In this document: piece after piece, positions 33,281-44,409 of the stretch | Numbering within the stretch: the first letter of the stretch is position 1 | Layout: each line of letters begins with the position of its first letter | Source: Sepioteuthis lessoniana | Taxonomy: Eukaryota; Mollusca; Cephalopoda; Myopsida; Loliginidae | Assembly (NCBI GenBank): GCA_963585895.1 | Contig: OY757911.1 | Coordinates: 64,873,658-64,937,657 of the forward strand | DNA length: 64,000 nt | Direction: 5' to 3' | Notes under the pieces: generated by a model | What the model saw: the letters and a program-made list of their open reading frames with translations, nothing else | Told to the model about the DNA's origin: nothing | Database searches by the model: none | Translations under genes and position numbers: made by a program

Positions 33281-34764
33281 TTATTCATTCTCATTGTTGC
33301 TAATCTTTTTATGCGCGGATACAGATAAACACGACTTAACGCTGGGCAAAATGTAGCAAGTGTGAAGATTATATTACATCACTTTTGCAAGTGCCTTGAA
33401 AACTAACATTCGAAATTTCAGCTTTTGTCTGTACTCGAACACCAGTCACTAGTGACACATCAGGTTAAATCGACTTGCAAAATAGAAGCAAAATTTATAC
33501 ATCGACCTATTTATCTATCACACATATTCATGCTCACTGAAGCCGATAAATAATAAAGAGAAAAGATATTTTTCATTGGTCTATCAGTTTCTTTAGTCAT
33601 AAATTCATTTACATCCTTACAAAGAATCTCGAAAAAGTGAATAGCTTAGTAAATATAAACATGAATAGTTTTGAAAAGATGAGTTAATCGCTTCAAATCA
33701 CCAAGTATAAAAATAGACTGTTTAAATGACTTTCATTTCGTTAAGCCAATACGCAGATTAAAAATGTGATATAAATATAGATTATTATTAATCTTACCGT
33801 AATATGGTATGAGTCTAGATTGCAGAAGGATCAACGTGGATTAATCCCAAAAGTGACTTAGAAATCAGTCTCAGATGTGGACACTTACAAAAGACAAATA
33901 AACTACTCGTCGCATCTTACTCTATAAATAAATGTAAGCAACGTATAGCATCAAATTGAAATGTTTTGATTAAAGTTTTTTGTATTTGATAGAAAAGTAT
34001 ACAATTGAAAGAAATGAATCAGGAAAGATTTGTAAACTATTTCTTACAACTTTGTATCTAATGCTAAATATCAGACGTCTATAAAGGATTAAGCACGATA
34101 ACTGAGAAGCAATCCAACACCTGTTATATAATTAAGGAATGATTTTTTAAATTTTAATCATTTTTCATTAATCATATTTTATCATTCAGTTTGGTTGGGC
34201 TTTGAACTATTTGGGTTAATAGTTCAGGTGCATAGCATTGGGCACAGTTTACGCTCGCACGCAAAGGATATGACAATCACCACTGTCATAATAAACCCCA
34301 GACAGGAAATGGGGCTGGAGTGTGGATGACGTCATGCCCAGAAGACATGGGCTGAGAATTTGTGGATTTTAAAAATCATGTCTGTTGAAAGTTGACATTG
34401 GACCATTGAGGCAGACAATAGAGTCTCTGCCATTGGGGCATAGAGAATTGCCCGTTTGTGGGGTCAAATTGTATGGTCAGCATAATAATAATTGTGTCTC
34501 TCTCCTCATGTCGAAGAACCGAAGTCAAAAGTTAATAAATACATTCGTACCTGAAGCAACAGAGTCGCCTGTGTATTTGCATTGTGAAATTTCCATATGT
34601 ATACGTGTTGTATACAACACACCCACGATGGTGGTAAAGATGGATGTTTCTTAAGCGACGCAAATGCCCATTCATTTCCAGATTCAAAGTATCTTAATTC
34701 AATGACTCTATGGTAATACTTGTATTCATTAACGCATATGATATATATATTCTTTTCCGCTGCA
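33280..34764. other. Unassigned DNA; more GC-rich part 34190-34640
   Basis: 34190-34640 stands out by base composition and has TGACGTCA (34327) and a reading frame of 89 codons with no recognisable motif. It could be an LTR or an untranslated exon; nothing decides. The rest is AT-rich and plain. Confidence 0.3.
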
Positions 34765-35115
34765 GATGCTTTAAGCTCTGACAGAAAGATAGATGGGAAC
34801 TACTCAAGGATATTGCGTGCTATTTAGAGCAAATACTGGAAGCGGTACCCACAAAATAGCAGCTGTACGGCCACTTACTTCCCATCTCACAAGCTATCAA
34901 AGTAAGACGAACAGTATACACTGCTAGAGAAGTAAAGGCGAATTTATAAGCGAATTGTGAGCTCTTACACATAAACACACGAGTGTTGGCCGACCAGCAA
35001 AAATATACATTCATCTGATCTGTGCGGATACTCCATGACTTCTAGAAGACTCGCCAACAGCGATGACCGATAGGGACGGGTAGAGAGATAGAGATAGAGA
35101 TAGAGAAATAGATAG

Positions 35116-35170
<55 letters not shown>

Positions 35171-35205
35171 TCAGCACGGCTTGATGATGAAGATGATGAT
35201 TATAT
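34765..35205 (+). pseudogene. RTE-like LINE 3' end with microsatellite expansion
   Basis: Aligns to the 3' end of the 50-51.6 kb copy: 'GATGGGAACTAC', 'CAGCTGTACGGCCACTTAC', TCCCATCTCACAA, 'GTGTTGGCCGACCAGCAA'. The end carries GATGATGAAGATGATGATTA. A (GATA)n(GA)n run (35083-35168) lies just inside the 3' end. Confidence 0.85.
35083..35168. repeat. Microsatellite (GATA)n(GA)n
   Basis: GATAGA and GATA units followed by about 16 GA units. Confidence 0.95.
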
Positions 35206-35364
35206 TTAAAATCAGGATACAGTCTGACATAACATATAATTCTATATAATCTGTGTTTAAAGGTTTATTCTATAAATTATCAGATAGCTGTTCAAATCAC
35301 GAAAGATTATTTCTAACGTTTTATCAATTTGCACTAGCAAATAATCACCCGCATACAATTTGAG

Positions 35365-35627
35365 AGATTGATTTTAACGGCATGTCAACCCATCTTGAGG
35401 TTAGAGAATCACGTTCATTGTTCGTTTCTATTCATATTTATTGTGTAGTTGTTTCTTAAGAGCTGTTTCTTTTACACACGTTCCTATCGAATACAAATGA
35501 TTTTTTAAACATATCTATTTGACCCATAGATGGAAATTCTGAGTGAACCTGAGAGTAATGAAAGAGTTCACCATGCTTTTCAGAGCTCCAGAACTGCCGC
35601 CTCATCATCGAATGCGGTTTATGACAA
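35365..35627 (-). repeat. SINE-B, 3' two thirds
   Basis: Starts with the reverse of the B tail ('GATTGATTTTAACGGCATGT'), passes 'ATCTATTTGACCCATAGATG' and ends at 'GCCGCCTCATCATCGAATGC'. Confidence 0.85.
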
Positions 35628-35910
35628 ACCTTTTTGTGAGGGTATTACTCCTCTATAGGGAATACAGTAAACGTATTCCGACTGTGTTAGTACACATACT
35701 GGGTGTAAATGGACAGAAGTAATTTTTAGCATTTGATTTAAAATCTTTGTAAAGTTTCTGGGTGATAAATCTAAAGTTATGTATTATTATGATAAACATA
35801 TCTATATACGGTGTGAGCATAAAAATCTTTCCATGAATTCTAACATAAATTCAAATTTTAAACAGAAAGATTCTATTTTGATATTGGTCATTGCAGCGCT
35901 ATCTGCATAG

Positions 35911-36481
35911 GTGCCCGTGGTGTAATGGTTATCGTCGTAGGAAATGGATACGGCCACACGAGTTCAAATCCTGGACGAGACTGATTGCATTTCACATAGC
36001 ACTAATACCCTTGGGAAAGTTATGAATCCAATTACTCTCCCTCCAGCTATGGGTAAATAGTAGGGCAGGCTTGGTTCTTCAGCCCTGGTAAGGCAACTAG
36101 TCTAGGTGAAGGAAAACTCTGAATTCAAATCTGTTAAACTCCGCTTAAAAATTGACCTTGTGTCATATCCTGCCCGGGCGGTTAAAAAGGAGGTGCCCGT
36201 GGTGTAATGGTTATCGTCGTAGGAAATGAACATGGCGACTCGAGTTCAAATCCTGGACGAGACTGATTGCATTTCACATAGCACTAATACCCTTGGGAAA
36301 GTTATGAATCCAATTACTCTCCCTCCAGCTATGGGTAAATAGTAGGGCAGACTTGGTTCTTCAGCCCTGGTAAGGCAACTAGTCTAGGAGAAGGAAAACT
36401 CTGAATTCAAACCTGTTAAACTACGTTTAAAAATTGACCCTGTGTCATATCCTGCTCGAGCGGAGGGGTTGGATAAATATG
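35911..36481 (+). repeat. SINE-C head-to-tail dimer with one TSD pair
   Basis: Two nearly identical SINE-C units (35911-36181 and about 36189-36481) are joined by a short TTAAAAA linker. The first lacks the last 'GGGGTTGGGTAAATA' part. GCTATCTGCATAG stands at 35898-35910 and again at 36482-36494, flanking the dimer as a whole; no such repeat flanks the single units. Both units have good A and B boxes (GGTGTAATGGTTATCGTC; GAGTTCAAATCCTGG). Confidence 0.96.
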
Positions 36482-36825
36482 GCTATCTGCATAGAAAACA
36501 GTTCTATTAACAGGTTTATCTAATGTTTTTCAAACTTCTATCCTTGAGTCAAGCTAGAATCAGTAAATAACTATTCAATGCTACAGTATTCATGACTCTA
36601 TACAGCATAGTTTTAAAGCTACAATTGTAAAAAGATCAGGGACAGAATTTATACTCATCCTTTACAATGTCTATTCAATAGAATGCAAATGTAAATTTTA
36701 ATGCTTTGAAAAAAAATTAAAATCATTAAAGTTATAATATAATTTTTCACTCATATTGCTGCTAAAACAGCACACGTGGATCTAATAAAATCCATATGAA
36801 TTCCCTCATGTCCTCAGCCAAGGGT

Positions 36826-37085
36826 TTAAACGCTCATTGACATAATGGTTAGAGTGTTCGCCAATGGCCCGGGAGACTTGGGTTCAATCCCACGTCGAGT
36901 CACACCAAAGACTCAAAAATGGTACTTGATGCCTCCTTGCTTAATACTCAGCATTATAAGGTGCGGATCAAGGGTAAAGTGATGTAATACATGGAAAGGT
37001 GTAGCGCCATCCCCCAAATATTGGTGTAGTAGCTATCGAAAAGAGAGCCTTCGGGCCACCCTCGACTACGGTCACCAACTTTACC
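36826..37085 (+). repeat. SINE-F copy
   Basis: A box 'ATAATGGTTAGAGTGTTC', B box TGGGTTCAATCCC, then 'GGATCAAGGGTAAAGTGAT' and end CACCAACTTTACCC. Confidence 0.93.
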
Positions 37086-37149
37086 CACTTAGTTAATCAT
37101 TTTTGTAATAAATTGTTTTCTAGCAAAACTTGAAGTTCATAGTTGGCTG

Positions 37150-37610
37150 GGGTTCTATTTGCAAAGGTCAAGGCGAATAAATCTTGTTTTGCGTAGACGT
37201 GTCGCTAAAAGTTTTAAGGATGACGTGTGATAAAAGGATTAGTTAGGAATGATTTGAAGGACATATATAAAAATGGATTCGAGGCAGTAGGAGTAGTCAC
37301 AGAAAGAGCACCAGAAGAAGTAGAGACACGACAGACGAGAGGCGAGGCCTTGAGGGAGGTGGCAGCCGGGTCAGCGGAGAAAAAATGACTAAATCTGTGG
37401 TTATCCCTTTTGACTCGCACGGTTTATTGTCTCTCTATCAAATCAGCTGACGCATATCCTATACTCTATCTCTCTCTTTTAACTGACTACTGTAAAAAGG
37501 CAGTAACAATAAACTTTCGTATCCAGCAAGCCAATAAACAGTGTTTTATGTTCGTCACTTCTTAACACGGTGAAGTTACCTCAGGGTCCGATTGTAATCT
37601 AAGGGTTAGT
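37150..37610 (+). mobile_element. Possible solo LTR, weak
   Basis: A composition island with ACATATATAAAAATGG (TATA-like, 37260), a GA-rich CpG-bearing stretch, then AACAATAAACTTTCG (poly-A signal-like, 37507) and an end CTTCTTAACA followed by CGGTGAAGTTACC. The order is that of an LTR (promoter, leader, signal). I found no flanking duplication and could not fix the ends. Fossil if real; a host promoter is the alternative. Confidence 0.3.
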
Positions 37611-37636
37611 GCTACACCCATAGTCTATTTAAGGCG

Positions 37637-37690
37637 GTGGTGTTAAATAACCCACAAAAGTTGATATGCCATTGACCAAACTAAACCAAT
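37637..37690 (+). repeat. SINE-D tail fragment
   Basis: 'AAATAACCCACAAAAGTTG', ATATGCCATTGACC and AAACTAAACC. Confidence 0.8.
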
Positions 37691-37925
37691 GAAATTCTTT
37701 ATTAAATAATAAGTCAGACATAGTTTCAAGAGGATACGTCCTTACCATTGGTTTATATTACTTCAGGAGTACTTTACAATACCACCAGGCTTTCTTGTTT
37801 TTTTTTCCATATGAAGGAAATATCAGAGGTAAATTTAGCCTCATTATATGTTTCTTTTTCTTGTGACAAATTTTTAATTAGCGTTGTTATCTACTTAGGT
37901 TTCTTACAATTACTGCAGTTATTGA

Positions 37926-38010
37926 ATGATCACCCATCTAAGTACTGAGCAGATCATCATTGCTTAACTTCGGTGATCTAGCGGGAATCGATACTATTAG
38001 CATAGATTTT
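37926..38010 (-). pseudogene. 5S rRNA-derived sequence
   Basis: Reverse strand: GATCACCGAAGTTAAGCA, then 14 nt spacer region, then 'CAGTACTTAGATGGGTGATC'. These match the internal control region and loop of animal 5S rRNA (GATC.CGAAG.TAAGCA...AGTACTTGGATGGG.GA). The outer stem parts are not kept. Either a decayed 5S pseudogene or the head of a 5S-derived SINE; no obvious body follows. Confidence 0.75.
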
Positions 38011-38236
38011 TCAATCAATGTTAATTCACCCAGTCATTGTGTTCTAAAAGGGAAATGTTGATTCAATAATATGTGATTTGAACTGATCACACGGCAATGT
38101 TAGGACGCTGATCGGTAAATGTGAACTGAAGGTAACATGACACTATATTAACCAAACTTATACAACTAGAGTTGTTTTTGTTTAAAAACCTATCAACAAT
38201 GAGATACCGTGTTCACCTGTACACACGGCGTCATTG

Positions 38237-38310
38237 ATATAGGAGTTTGGTTTAAGAGCTTCGAAGTGAAGTCATCTGGTGGTTGCAGGTTCGACCCTTT
38301 CTGCAGGTAA
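38237..38310 (+). repeat. tRNA-like head next to minisatellite
   Basis: 'AGTTTGGTTTAAGAGCTTCG' resembles an A box region and GGTTGCAGGTTCGACCC a B box, about 40 bp apart. No full cloverleaf. It differs from the C, D, E and F heads, so it may be a further tRNA-derived repeat. Confidence 0.5.
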
Positions 38311-38326
38311 ATAACATTTTCTGTTG

Positions 38327-38664
38327 CTTAACAATTTTACCTCGTTACGGTTAACGAAATTAGTACAATCTAGCCCTGTGGATTACTTACAATAACTTAA
38401 CCCTTGTACCTTGTTATGGTTAAGAGAATTAGAATAATCTAGCCCTGTGGATTACTTACAATAACTTAACCCTTGTACCTTGTTATGGTTAAGAGAATTA
38501 GAATAATTTAGCCCTGTGGATTACTTACTATAACTTAACCCTTGTACCTGGTTATGGTTAAGAGAATTAGAATAATCTAGCCCTGTGGATTACTTACTAT
38601 AACTTAACCCTTGTACCTGGTTATGCTTAACGGAATCAGAACAATCTAGTCCCGTAGATTAAAT
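38327..38664. repeat. Minisatellite, 69-bp unit, about 4.9 copies
   Basis: CCCTTGTACC starts at 38401, 38470, 38539 and 38608, an exact 69-bp period. Units carry 'AATCTAGCCCTGTGGATTAC' and 'TTATGGTTAAGAGAATTAG'. Middle units differ at one to three positions; the outer ones are more diverged. All frames have stops. Confidence 0.97.
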
Positions 38665-38724
38665 AAAGGCTTCAGTTCAAAGTTCCGTGAAGATTCCCAA
38701 ATTTGACATGAAACAACTGATATA

Positions 38725-39014
38725 ACGCTCGTGATATAACGGTTACTGTCGAAGAGAGTGGAATCGTTGACCCGAGTTCAAATTCTGAACGAAGCTGTTT
38801 GTATTTGTTACGTAGTGTTAATAACCTGGGGATGGGTACGCGTCAACTATCTTGCCTTCATCTATGAGCAAATAGTTGGGTATAATGGGCTTTTTAACCT
38901 CGGTATGGTAACCAGTCTAGGAGAAGGAAAATTCTGAATTTAAACCTGTTAAATTTCGCTTAAAAAGTGACTTGTGTCACATCCTGCTCGTGACGGAAGG
39001 GTAAGGTAAATACA
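38725..39014 (+). repeat. SINE-C copy, diverged
   Basis: 'TCGTGATATAACGGTTACTG' (A box), CCCGAGTTCAAATTCTG (B box), CTATGAGCAAATAG, 'AGTCTAGGAGAAGGAAAA', and end GGTAAGGTAAATAC. Confidence 0.88.
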
Positions 39015-39035
39015 AAGACAGATTTTGCATTTAGT

Positions 39036-39208
39036 CTTAGTAAAAGTCTATGTACCCTTGGGAAAGGTATAATTACCATCACTCCCCCATCTATAGGTTA
39101 AATTGCACAACTGGTATTTTTCTTTATGGATGGCTTAAAAATTAAATACTCCACGAAAGTTGATGTACCATTAAACAAAGAAACTAAACCAAACCAAACC
39201 AAATCAAA
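39036..39208 (+). repeat. SINE-D, 5'-truncated
   Basis: 'ACCCTTGGGAAAGGTATAA', core CTATAGGTTAAATTG, 'CCACGAAAGTTGATGTACC' and AAACC repeats. Confidence 0.85.
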
Positions 39209-40032
39209 CTCTAAGTCTACAAAAATCAATTCAATTTTGAATTTTGCACGATGGTGCTTAACTTTTAAGCGGTGTACATTTTTACTTTTCAATAAATTAT
39301 TCTTTTGACAAAGAGCAATTGATTTTGTAGATAATTATGTTAGCAGCCAAAAATGGTTCGTATATCATCCATTTCTATTGGTAGAGCTAAGCAGGAAAAT
39401 CGTAAGATATTCACAGTGAATGACAATCATATGCAAATATTCGTCAATATTTGTTATTTGATACATCTCTTCACCCTTCTTGAGTGCATTCGTAGATTTT
39501 TTTTCACTCTCGTGCAAAGAAATTTTTTTTTATTAAGATAAGAAATAATTCTTAATCATTTTCAGAACGCATATTGCTAAGATGAAGGTATTATTTCATT
39601 TTTTGAATATTTTTGTCATAAACTTATGTACATACCATATTTTTCACGTGTATGTGGTTCAGCTACTAACTGTACAATTTTTGTTCTTTTAACCCTGTTA
39701 GCTCGTACTCATTCCGCGCTTTGGTAATGATTGTGAAAAGAATGCTTGTTAACCGCTTTTTGTCACATGTTCTCACATTTAGGCTTGTTTATGAAGCAAA
39801 TGATGTTTTTTGTCCGAAATAAATGTCATCTTTCTATAAATAAAAATGTGCTGTCATTGTGTTTGTTGATCACCAATCTAACTTATGTTTACAAATTTTT
39901 ATTTTGATATAAATAAATAAAAATGCTTTAATTTTAGCAAGCCTAAAAGCAAAATTTATTTGTATTTTTATCGAAAAATAGCAAAACAGATATACACCAA
40001 TCTTACGGAAGAAAGTTATACGTACAGAGAAT
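39209..40032. other. Unassigned AT-rich DNA
   Basis: No gene or repeat recognised. Confidence 0.45.
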
Positions 40033-40378
40033 TTGGTTTTCTATGGTTTCATGGCATATCAACCATTGTAGGTTATCTAATGCCAAATCCTGTTTATACA
40101 TACATATCAAATATATGATTTGTAAACACATTTTATCGATTTGATAACATTTTTAAACGGGCTTGAGTTTATTTTTTTGCATACCGTTAAATGGTTTTAA
40201 GTATTGCTATATAACAGTCACAATTTAACATCAGTAATTTGTTTGCACGCATAGTTCGTATGTAATTTTGTTTTAAATGAGTTACAACTAGTTTGTTTGC
40301 ACACTAGTAGTGCTATTGTTCCGACACCGTTCTTATCCCTCTGCGGAGATGCAGTCGGTGAAAGTTGACTGGCTTTAG
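40033..40378 (-). repeat. SINE-A with the centre missing
   Basis: Reverse tail ('CATGGCATATCAACCATTGT'), body segments, then directly the head 'CTCTGCGGAGATGCAGTCGG'. The hairpin-rich centre and core are absent. Confidence 0.85.
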
Positions 40379-40750
40379 AGAATTCAATGCTTAAAGATGC
40401 AAAATTTTACTAAAGCACAAAAAGGGAATTCCTTTTTAGTCTTTAAAAAAACTTCTTTCATCTGTCCTATATCACAAGAATGTACGTTAGAAAAAATTAA
40501 GGAATATATATATACTGGTTAATGTGCTGGTAACTTTTTCTTATTTGAATCAATGTTTGAGGTGTGACAGAAATATATTCCTCATTTTAAAATGTCATCT
40601 GCGTAGTGAAAAAAACTTAGGAAAGTCGCAGTGGTAGATCAGTCAAAAGTCTTATTATTTTTTTCAAATACGATCAGTTACAATCAATGATTGGACCGGT
40701 GCACACTGTGCGTTTGCTGTTGCAACTGTTAAGTTTGCTATTATTTAAGA

Positions 40751-40939
40751 ATGGTGAATCTGTAATCGTTACACAGAGAGCTTTTGGATCTCATTTTATG
40801 TTACGCCAGAATGATGCTGTTTCGGATAGAATTTTCAACTGACAACTGTATTGATTTTCTATCTGAAACAGCATCATTCCGACGTAACGTGAAATGAGCA
40901 CGAAAAGCTCTCTGTGTAGCAATTTTAGATTCATCAGTC
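40751..40939. repeat. Inverted repeat with 82-bp arms
   Basis: Left arm 40751-40832 and right arm 40857-40939 are imperfect reverse complements, for example ACACAGAGAGCTTTT and GAATGATGCTGTTTC in both. The loop is 24 nt. No member of families A-H. It may be a fold-back DNA transposon or MITE, or a source of hairpin RNA; no TSD is clear. Confidence 0.88.
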
Positions 40940-41342
40940 TAAAAAAAAACAAAACAATGAATATTGTTTTTAAAGGAGCAAAGTATATATATTAAATATT
41001 CATTTGCAGGTACTTTTAAAAGATAGATAGCCTAGTCGGCTGGGGTTGTAGTATACACCCACTGCATCTCTGCAGACGAGTAAGACTCCTCCAACGAGTG
41101 TCCTGGATAGGACACTAAACAATCTGATAATGAGGCTCAAGTAATACTGGAGCTTTGGAGAATACCGAGTACCCCTTCGTTGCCATCGCTCCTAGGTTCA
41201 CTGTAGTCCGGAGTGGTAGCACCTGATAGAGTCCTATCTATGGGTCAAATAGAGCTGTTTGACATTTAAATTGAGTGCAAACAAATGACTTATGCTAAGT
41301 TGAATTGTTTGAAATCGCACTATGTATAAACAAATAACTGAT

Positions 41343-41538
41343 CCTATTTACCCAACCCCTCCGCTCGCGCAGGATATGACACAAGGTCAATTTTTAAGCG
41401 GAGTTTAACAGGTTTGAATTCAGAGTTTTTCTTCTCCTAGACTAGTTGCCTCACCAAGGCTGTAGAACCCAGTTTGCCCTACTATTTATACATAGCTGGA
41501 GGGAGAATAATTGGATTCATACCTTTCCCTAGGGTATT
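41343..41538 (-). repeat. SINE-C, 5'-truncated, inside SINE-A
   Basis: AACAAATAACTGAT flanks both sides (41329-41342 and 41539-41552). Reverse strand runs from TAATACCCTAGGGAAAGG to 'GGAGGGGTTGGGTAAATAGG'. The tRNA head is missing, as expected for incomplete reverse transcription. Confidence 0.96.
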
Positions 41539-41672
41539 AACAAATAACTGATGTTTAAATGAATTGTTAGTGATACATAACACTACTTGGAACTATTTAA
41601 TTGTGTGCAAAAGAGTGAGCTTAGGTTCATTTGAAGACATTACCTATAAAATGTATTTACAAATCATATATA

Positions 41673-41677
<5 letters not shown>

Positions 41678-41747
<70 letters not shown>
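41678..41747. repeat. Microsatellite (AT)n within SINE-A
   Basis: About 35 AT units at the position where other SINE-A copies have TATATATTTAATATATATG. Confidence 0.95.
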
Positions 41748-41749
<2 letters not shown>

Positions 41750-41816
41750 ATTCGACATTAGATAACCTAAAATAGTTGATATGCCATAAAACCAAACCAA
41801 ACCAAACCAAACCACT

Positions 41817-43335
41817 CCAGATTTTTAAGTTAAAGGAAGTTGGCAATTAATTCGTTCACTAAAGCCTGATTGAAAGTCCTATTTTCCACAATAGCAAGAT
41901 AAAATAAAGAAAATGAAAGACAATCAAAATAAAATTCACACTTTACTGTTTTTGAAGAATCATAGCATTTTGAGATGTTCATATAACCCGTTAATAGGAT
42001 CACGCTTTATCTATGCTACAATGACAAAGTTTATTGATACATCTGCACAAGAATCATGGCTATACAAGTGCCAGAGTGCCAGAGTCATGTTAATTTGCAT
42101 TCATATTAACTTGCCCACGGGCTTCAACATAAACTAAGCAAGAGATCAGATGGAAAGATCTGCCATTTCTTACAAAACGGAGTGAGATAGAGGATTCGTT
42201 ATGAATAAATAACTTTTTATTTTACCTTATGGTAGGACGGATTTTATCAGATTCATATGTTACACATTGCCTGCTATATGCTGAATTTTCATGAGCAAGT
42301 TGTAATAAAGGTATATACATATTTGCACAAGCTGGAAGAATAAGATACTTTGTGTCTAAAACGGTTCTCAGATTCTAATTAGTATTTTTCTTAGCTTCGA
42401 TGTTTTTACTTTGTTTATTTTTTTCTAAATTCATAGAATCTTATTAAATTATATATCAAAATTATTTTATCAAAATATTTCGTTTCTTATTTTTTCTCCA
42501 CGATAGCGGGCACCGTATTAAACTTTTATGTCAAAACAAATACTCGCTCTAATCATTGCATATTTACCTGCAGTTTTAAATCTGACGATAAAGTGAAAAT
42601 TATAAAATAAAATAAGGTAATCATTGTTACATATATAAATTTCTTAAGACAAACTGCATTTAAATCCGATATATGTGAACATTGTTCTGACTTTTCTTCT
42701 TGTTACTATTGATGATACTGTGAGTTCCCTGTCCTCGCATTTTTTACGTTATTTTGTGCCCCGATACATCAAATATTTTTAGCAATAAGGAAAAAAATAT
42801 GATTTAGTACCAACCTTGGCAGTTGCTTTTATCTAAAATCTGTATGTTGTAAACTAAAAATCAAGAAACTCGGAGGTTATTATTACTCTCACCCCTTCAA
42901 AACTTGTGAGGCCTTCTGGACGTGTCACACATGTATCAGCCGTGTTGAGTGGTACATGGTTAAGCAGGTGTGGTTTCGTTCGCCTGGTCTTGTTCGTTGG
43001 ATGAGAGGGTGACTCTTTCCCCTCAGGCTTTCACCTACTTCGGCAGGATCAAGTTCATTGCTTGGTGCTCGAGGCGTCTCAGTCGGGGAATGCCAACGGA
43101 GCCAATAATTTCTGGTTTCACTACTCTTCGGCCTCTGTCTGGCTCTTGCTTTAAAAATGCCTTTTGCCACACTTCATCTTTGCAGGGAGATGAACAAATA
43201 CCACTTAGTGGTCTTTATTCCGTTATTGACATAGTATAGGGCAATGATATCTAAGATAAAGCCCAATGAAAACAATGTTAGTTAATTTCAATTAAAAGTA
43301 TTGCAAATTTATTTGTCTAAATTATTACCTGATAT
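41817..43335. other. Unassigned; composition island 42900-43240
   Basis: 42900-43240 is clearly richer in G and C, with open frames on both strands (89 codons forward, 81 reverse). The reverse strand can also be read as PDRGRRVVKPEIIGSVG. I do not recognise a family. It may be a coding remnant of a retroelement or a host exon. Confidence 0.35.
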
Positions 43336-43641
43336 ATAGTCATCCACAGACAGACTGTTTCGTTCTATCAGAACTCTTCAGTGTGGCTAGACACGCAGGA
43401 CGCTCGGAATCGAAACCCGTCCAACTTTACGTTAGACTGTGATTCAGACCACTCATCCACCAAGTGGACCACGTTGGCTAAGGGCATTTTAAGGTATTTT
43501 TATCTTTAGAAACAGCAGCAGCAGCAGCCTTTGTTTACATTTTTTTAATACCCTATCGGCTACCAGAGTGCTCAATTCTTTCGAAGAGTTTTGCATTACG
43601 CTAGCGGCGGCCGGCAATTCCTTTGCCAGAGAGCTCAACCC

Positions 43642-43648
<7 letters not shown>
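43336..43648 (-). repeat. Repeat H copy 1, tRNA-like
   Basis: Reverse strand: 'TTGGTGGATGAGTGGTCTGA' (A box-like), GGGTTTCGATTCC (B box-like), 'CCACACTGAAGAGTTCTGAT', 'AACAGTCTGTCTGTGGATGA' and a TATATA end. It aligns along about 300 bp to the copy at 56118-56403. A small CAG run lies at 43509-43524. Confidence 0.8.

Positions 43649-43695
<47 letters not shown>
43645..43695. repeat. Microsatellite (AT)n
   Basis: About 25 AT units beside repeat H. Confidence 0.95.
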
Positions 43696-43697
<2 letters not shown>

Positions 43698-43742
43698 TCG
43701 CAGAGTTCTGTTATTAAGAATCTCAACTATTGTCACAATCAT

Positions 43743-43746
<4 letters not shown>

Positions 43747-43819
<73 letters not shown>
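43747..43819. repeat. Microsatellite (AT)n(GT)n
   Basis: About 16 AT units then about 20 GT units. Confidence 0.95.
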
Positions 43820-43821
<2 letters not shown>

Positions 43822-44170
43822 AAATTGAAAAATAAAGTATCCAAAAATAATGAATTTATTAAATAGAAAAGTTGACGTTAAAACGTTTTGATTTTAAGGA
43901 ACCTTCATTTTTATTTAATATCAATTTAATTTTAACAAGATTTTATTAAATACATACATTCCAACTTGCTAATATGTTAGTGTATTGCTTTGTGTTTTTT
44001 TACACACCTGTAGTTCATTTTTCCACTTAGTTAAGTATAAAATTGTATATAAAAGACAAATTTAAATCTATTAGATGTTATAAATGATAATTATCTCAGA
44101 AACAAATAGAGAAACCGTTAAGTAGCTAACTAAACGTCATGGTTAGCACTTGTGTACTCTAACAGAAGAC

Positions 44171-44409
44171 TGGTGAAGTCTCTGTGGTATATGGTTAAAG
44201 TGCTAGACTGCGTACTCCCCGCAAGCGAGTTCGAGCTCCACTCACTCTTTGTCGTTCATTTTCGGACAAATACTCTTGGGAAGGACACGAAACTCTTTGT
44301 CCTTCCACCTATGGGTTAAATAGTATCACTGCCGTTCTTTTACAAGGTTGGTTTTTGCATTAAATATCCCACGAGGGTTAATATACCATTAAACAGTGAA
44401 ACTAATCGA
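44171..44409 (+). repeat. SINE-D, full length
   Basis: 'TCTCTGTGGTATATGGTTAA' (A box), GCGAGTTCGAGCTCC (B box), CTATGGGTTAAATAG core, 'CCACGAGGGTTAATATACC' tail module. Confidence 0.93.

Larger units (their letters stand above)
41031..41816 (+). repeat. SINE-A long form, interrupted by SINE-C
   Basis: Head 'CTAGTCGGCTGGGGTTGTAG', centre 'CCTATCTATGGGTCAAATAG', body, an expanded (AT)n at 41678-41747 in the usual body position, and tail AAACC x4. A SINE-C lies at 41343-41538. Confidence 0.95.

Noticed and set aside
36192-36265. Functional tRNA gene
   Set aside because: A and B boxes are good, but no cloverleaf closes and the segment is the head of a repeated SINE-C. The same applies to the D, E and F heads.
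38327-38664. Possible CRISPR array
   Set aside because: The whole 69-bp unit is repeated with no unique spacers, and the setting is eukaryotic.
42970-43239. 89-codon forward frame as a host gene
   Set aside because: A reverse frame of similar length overlaps it and neither shows a recognisable domain; listed as an unassigned island instead.
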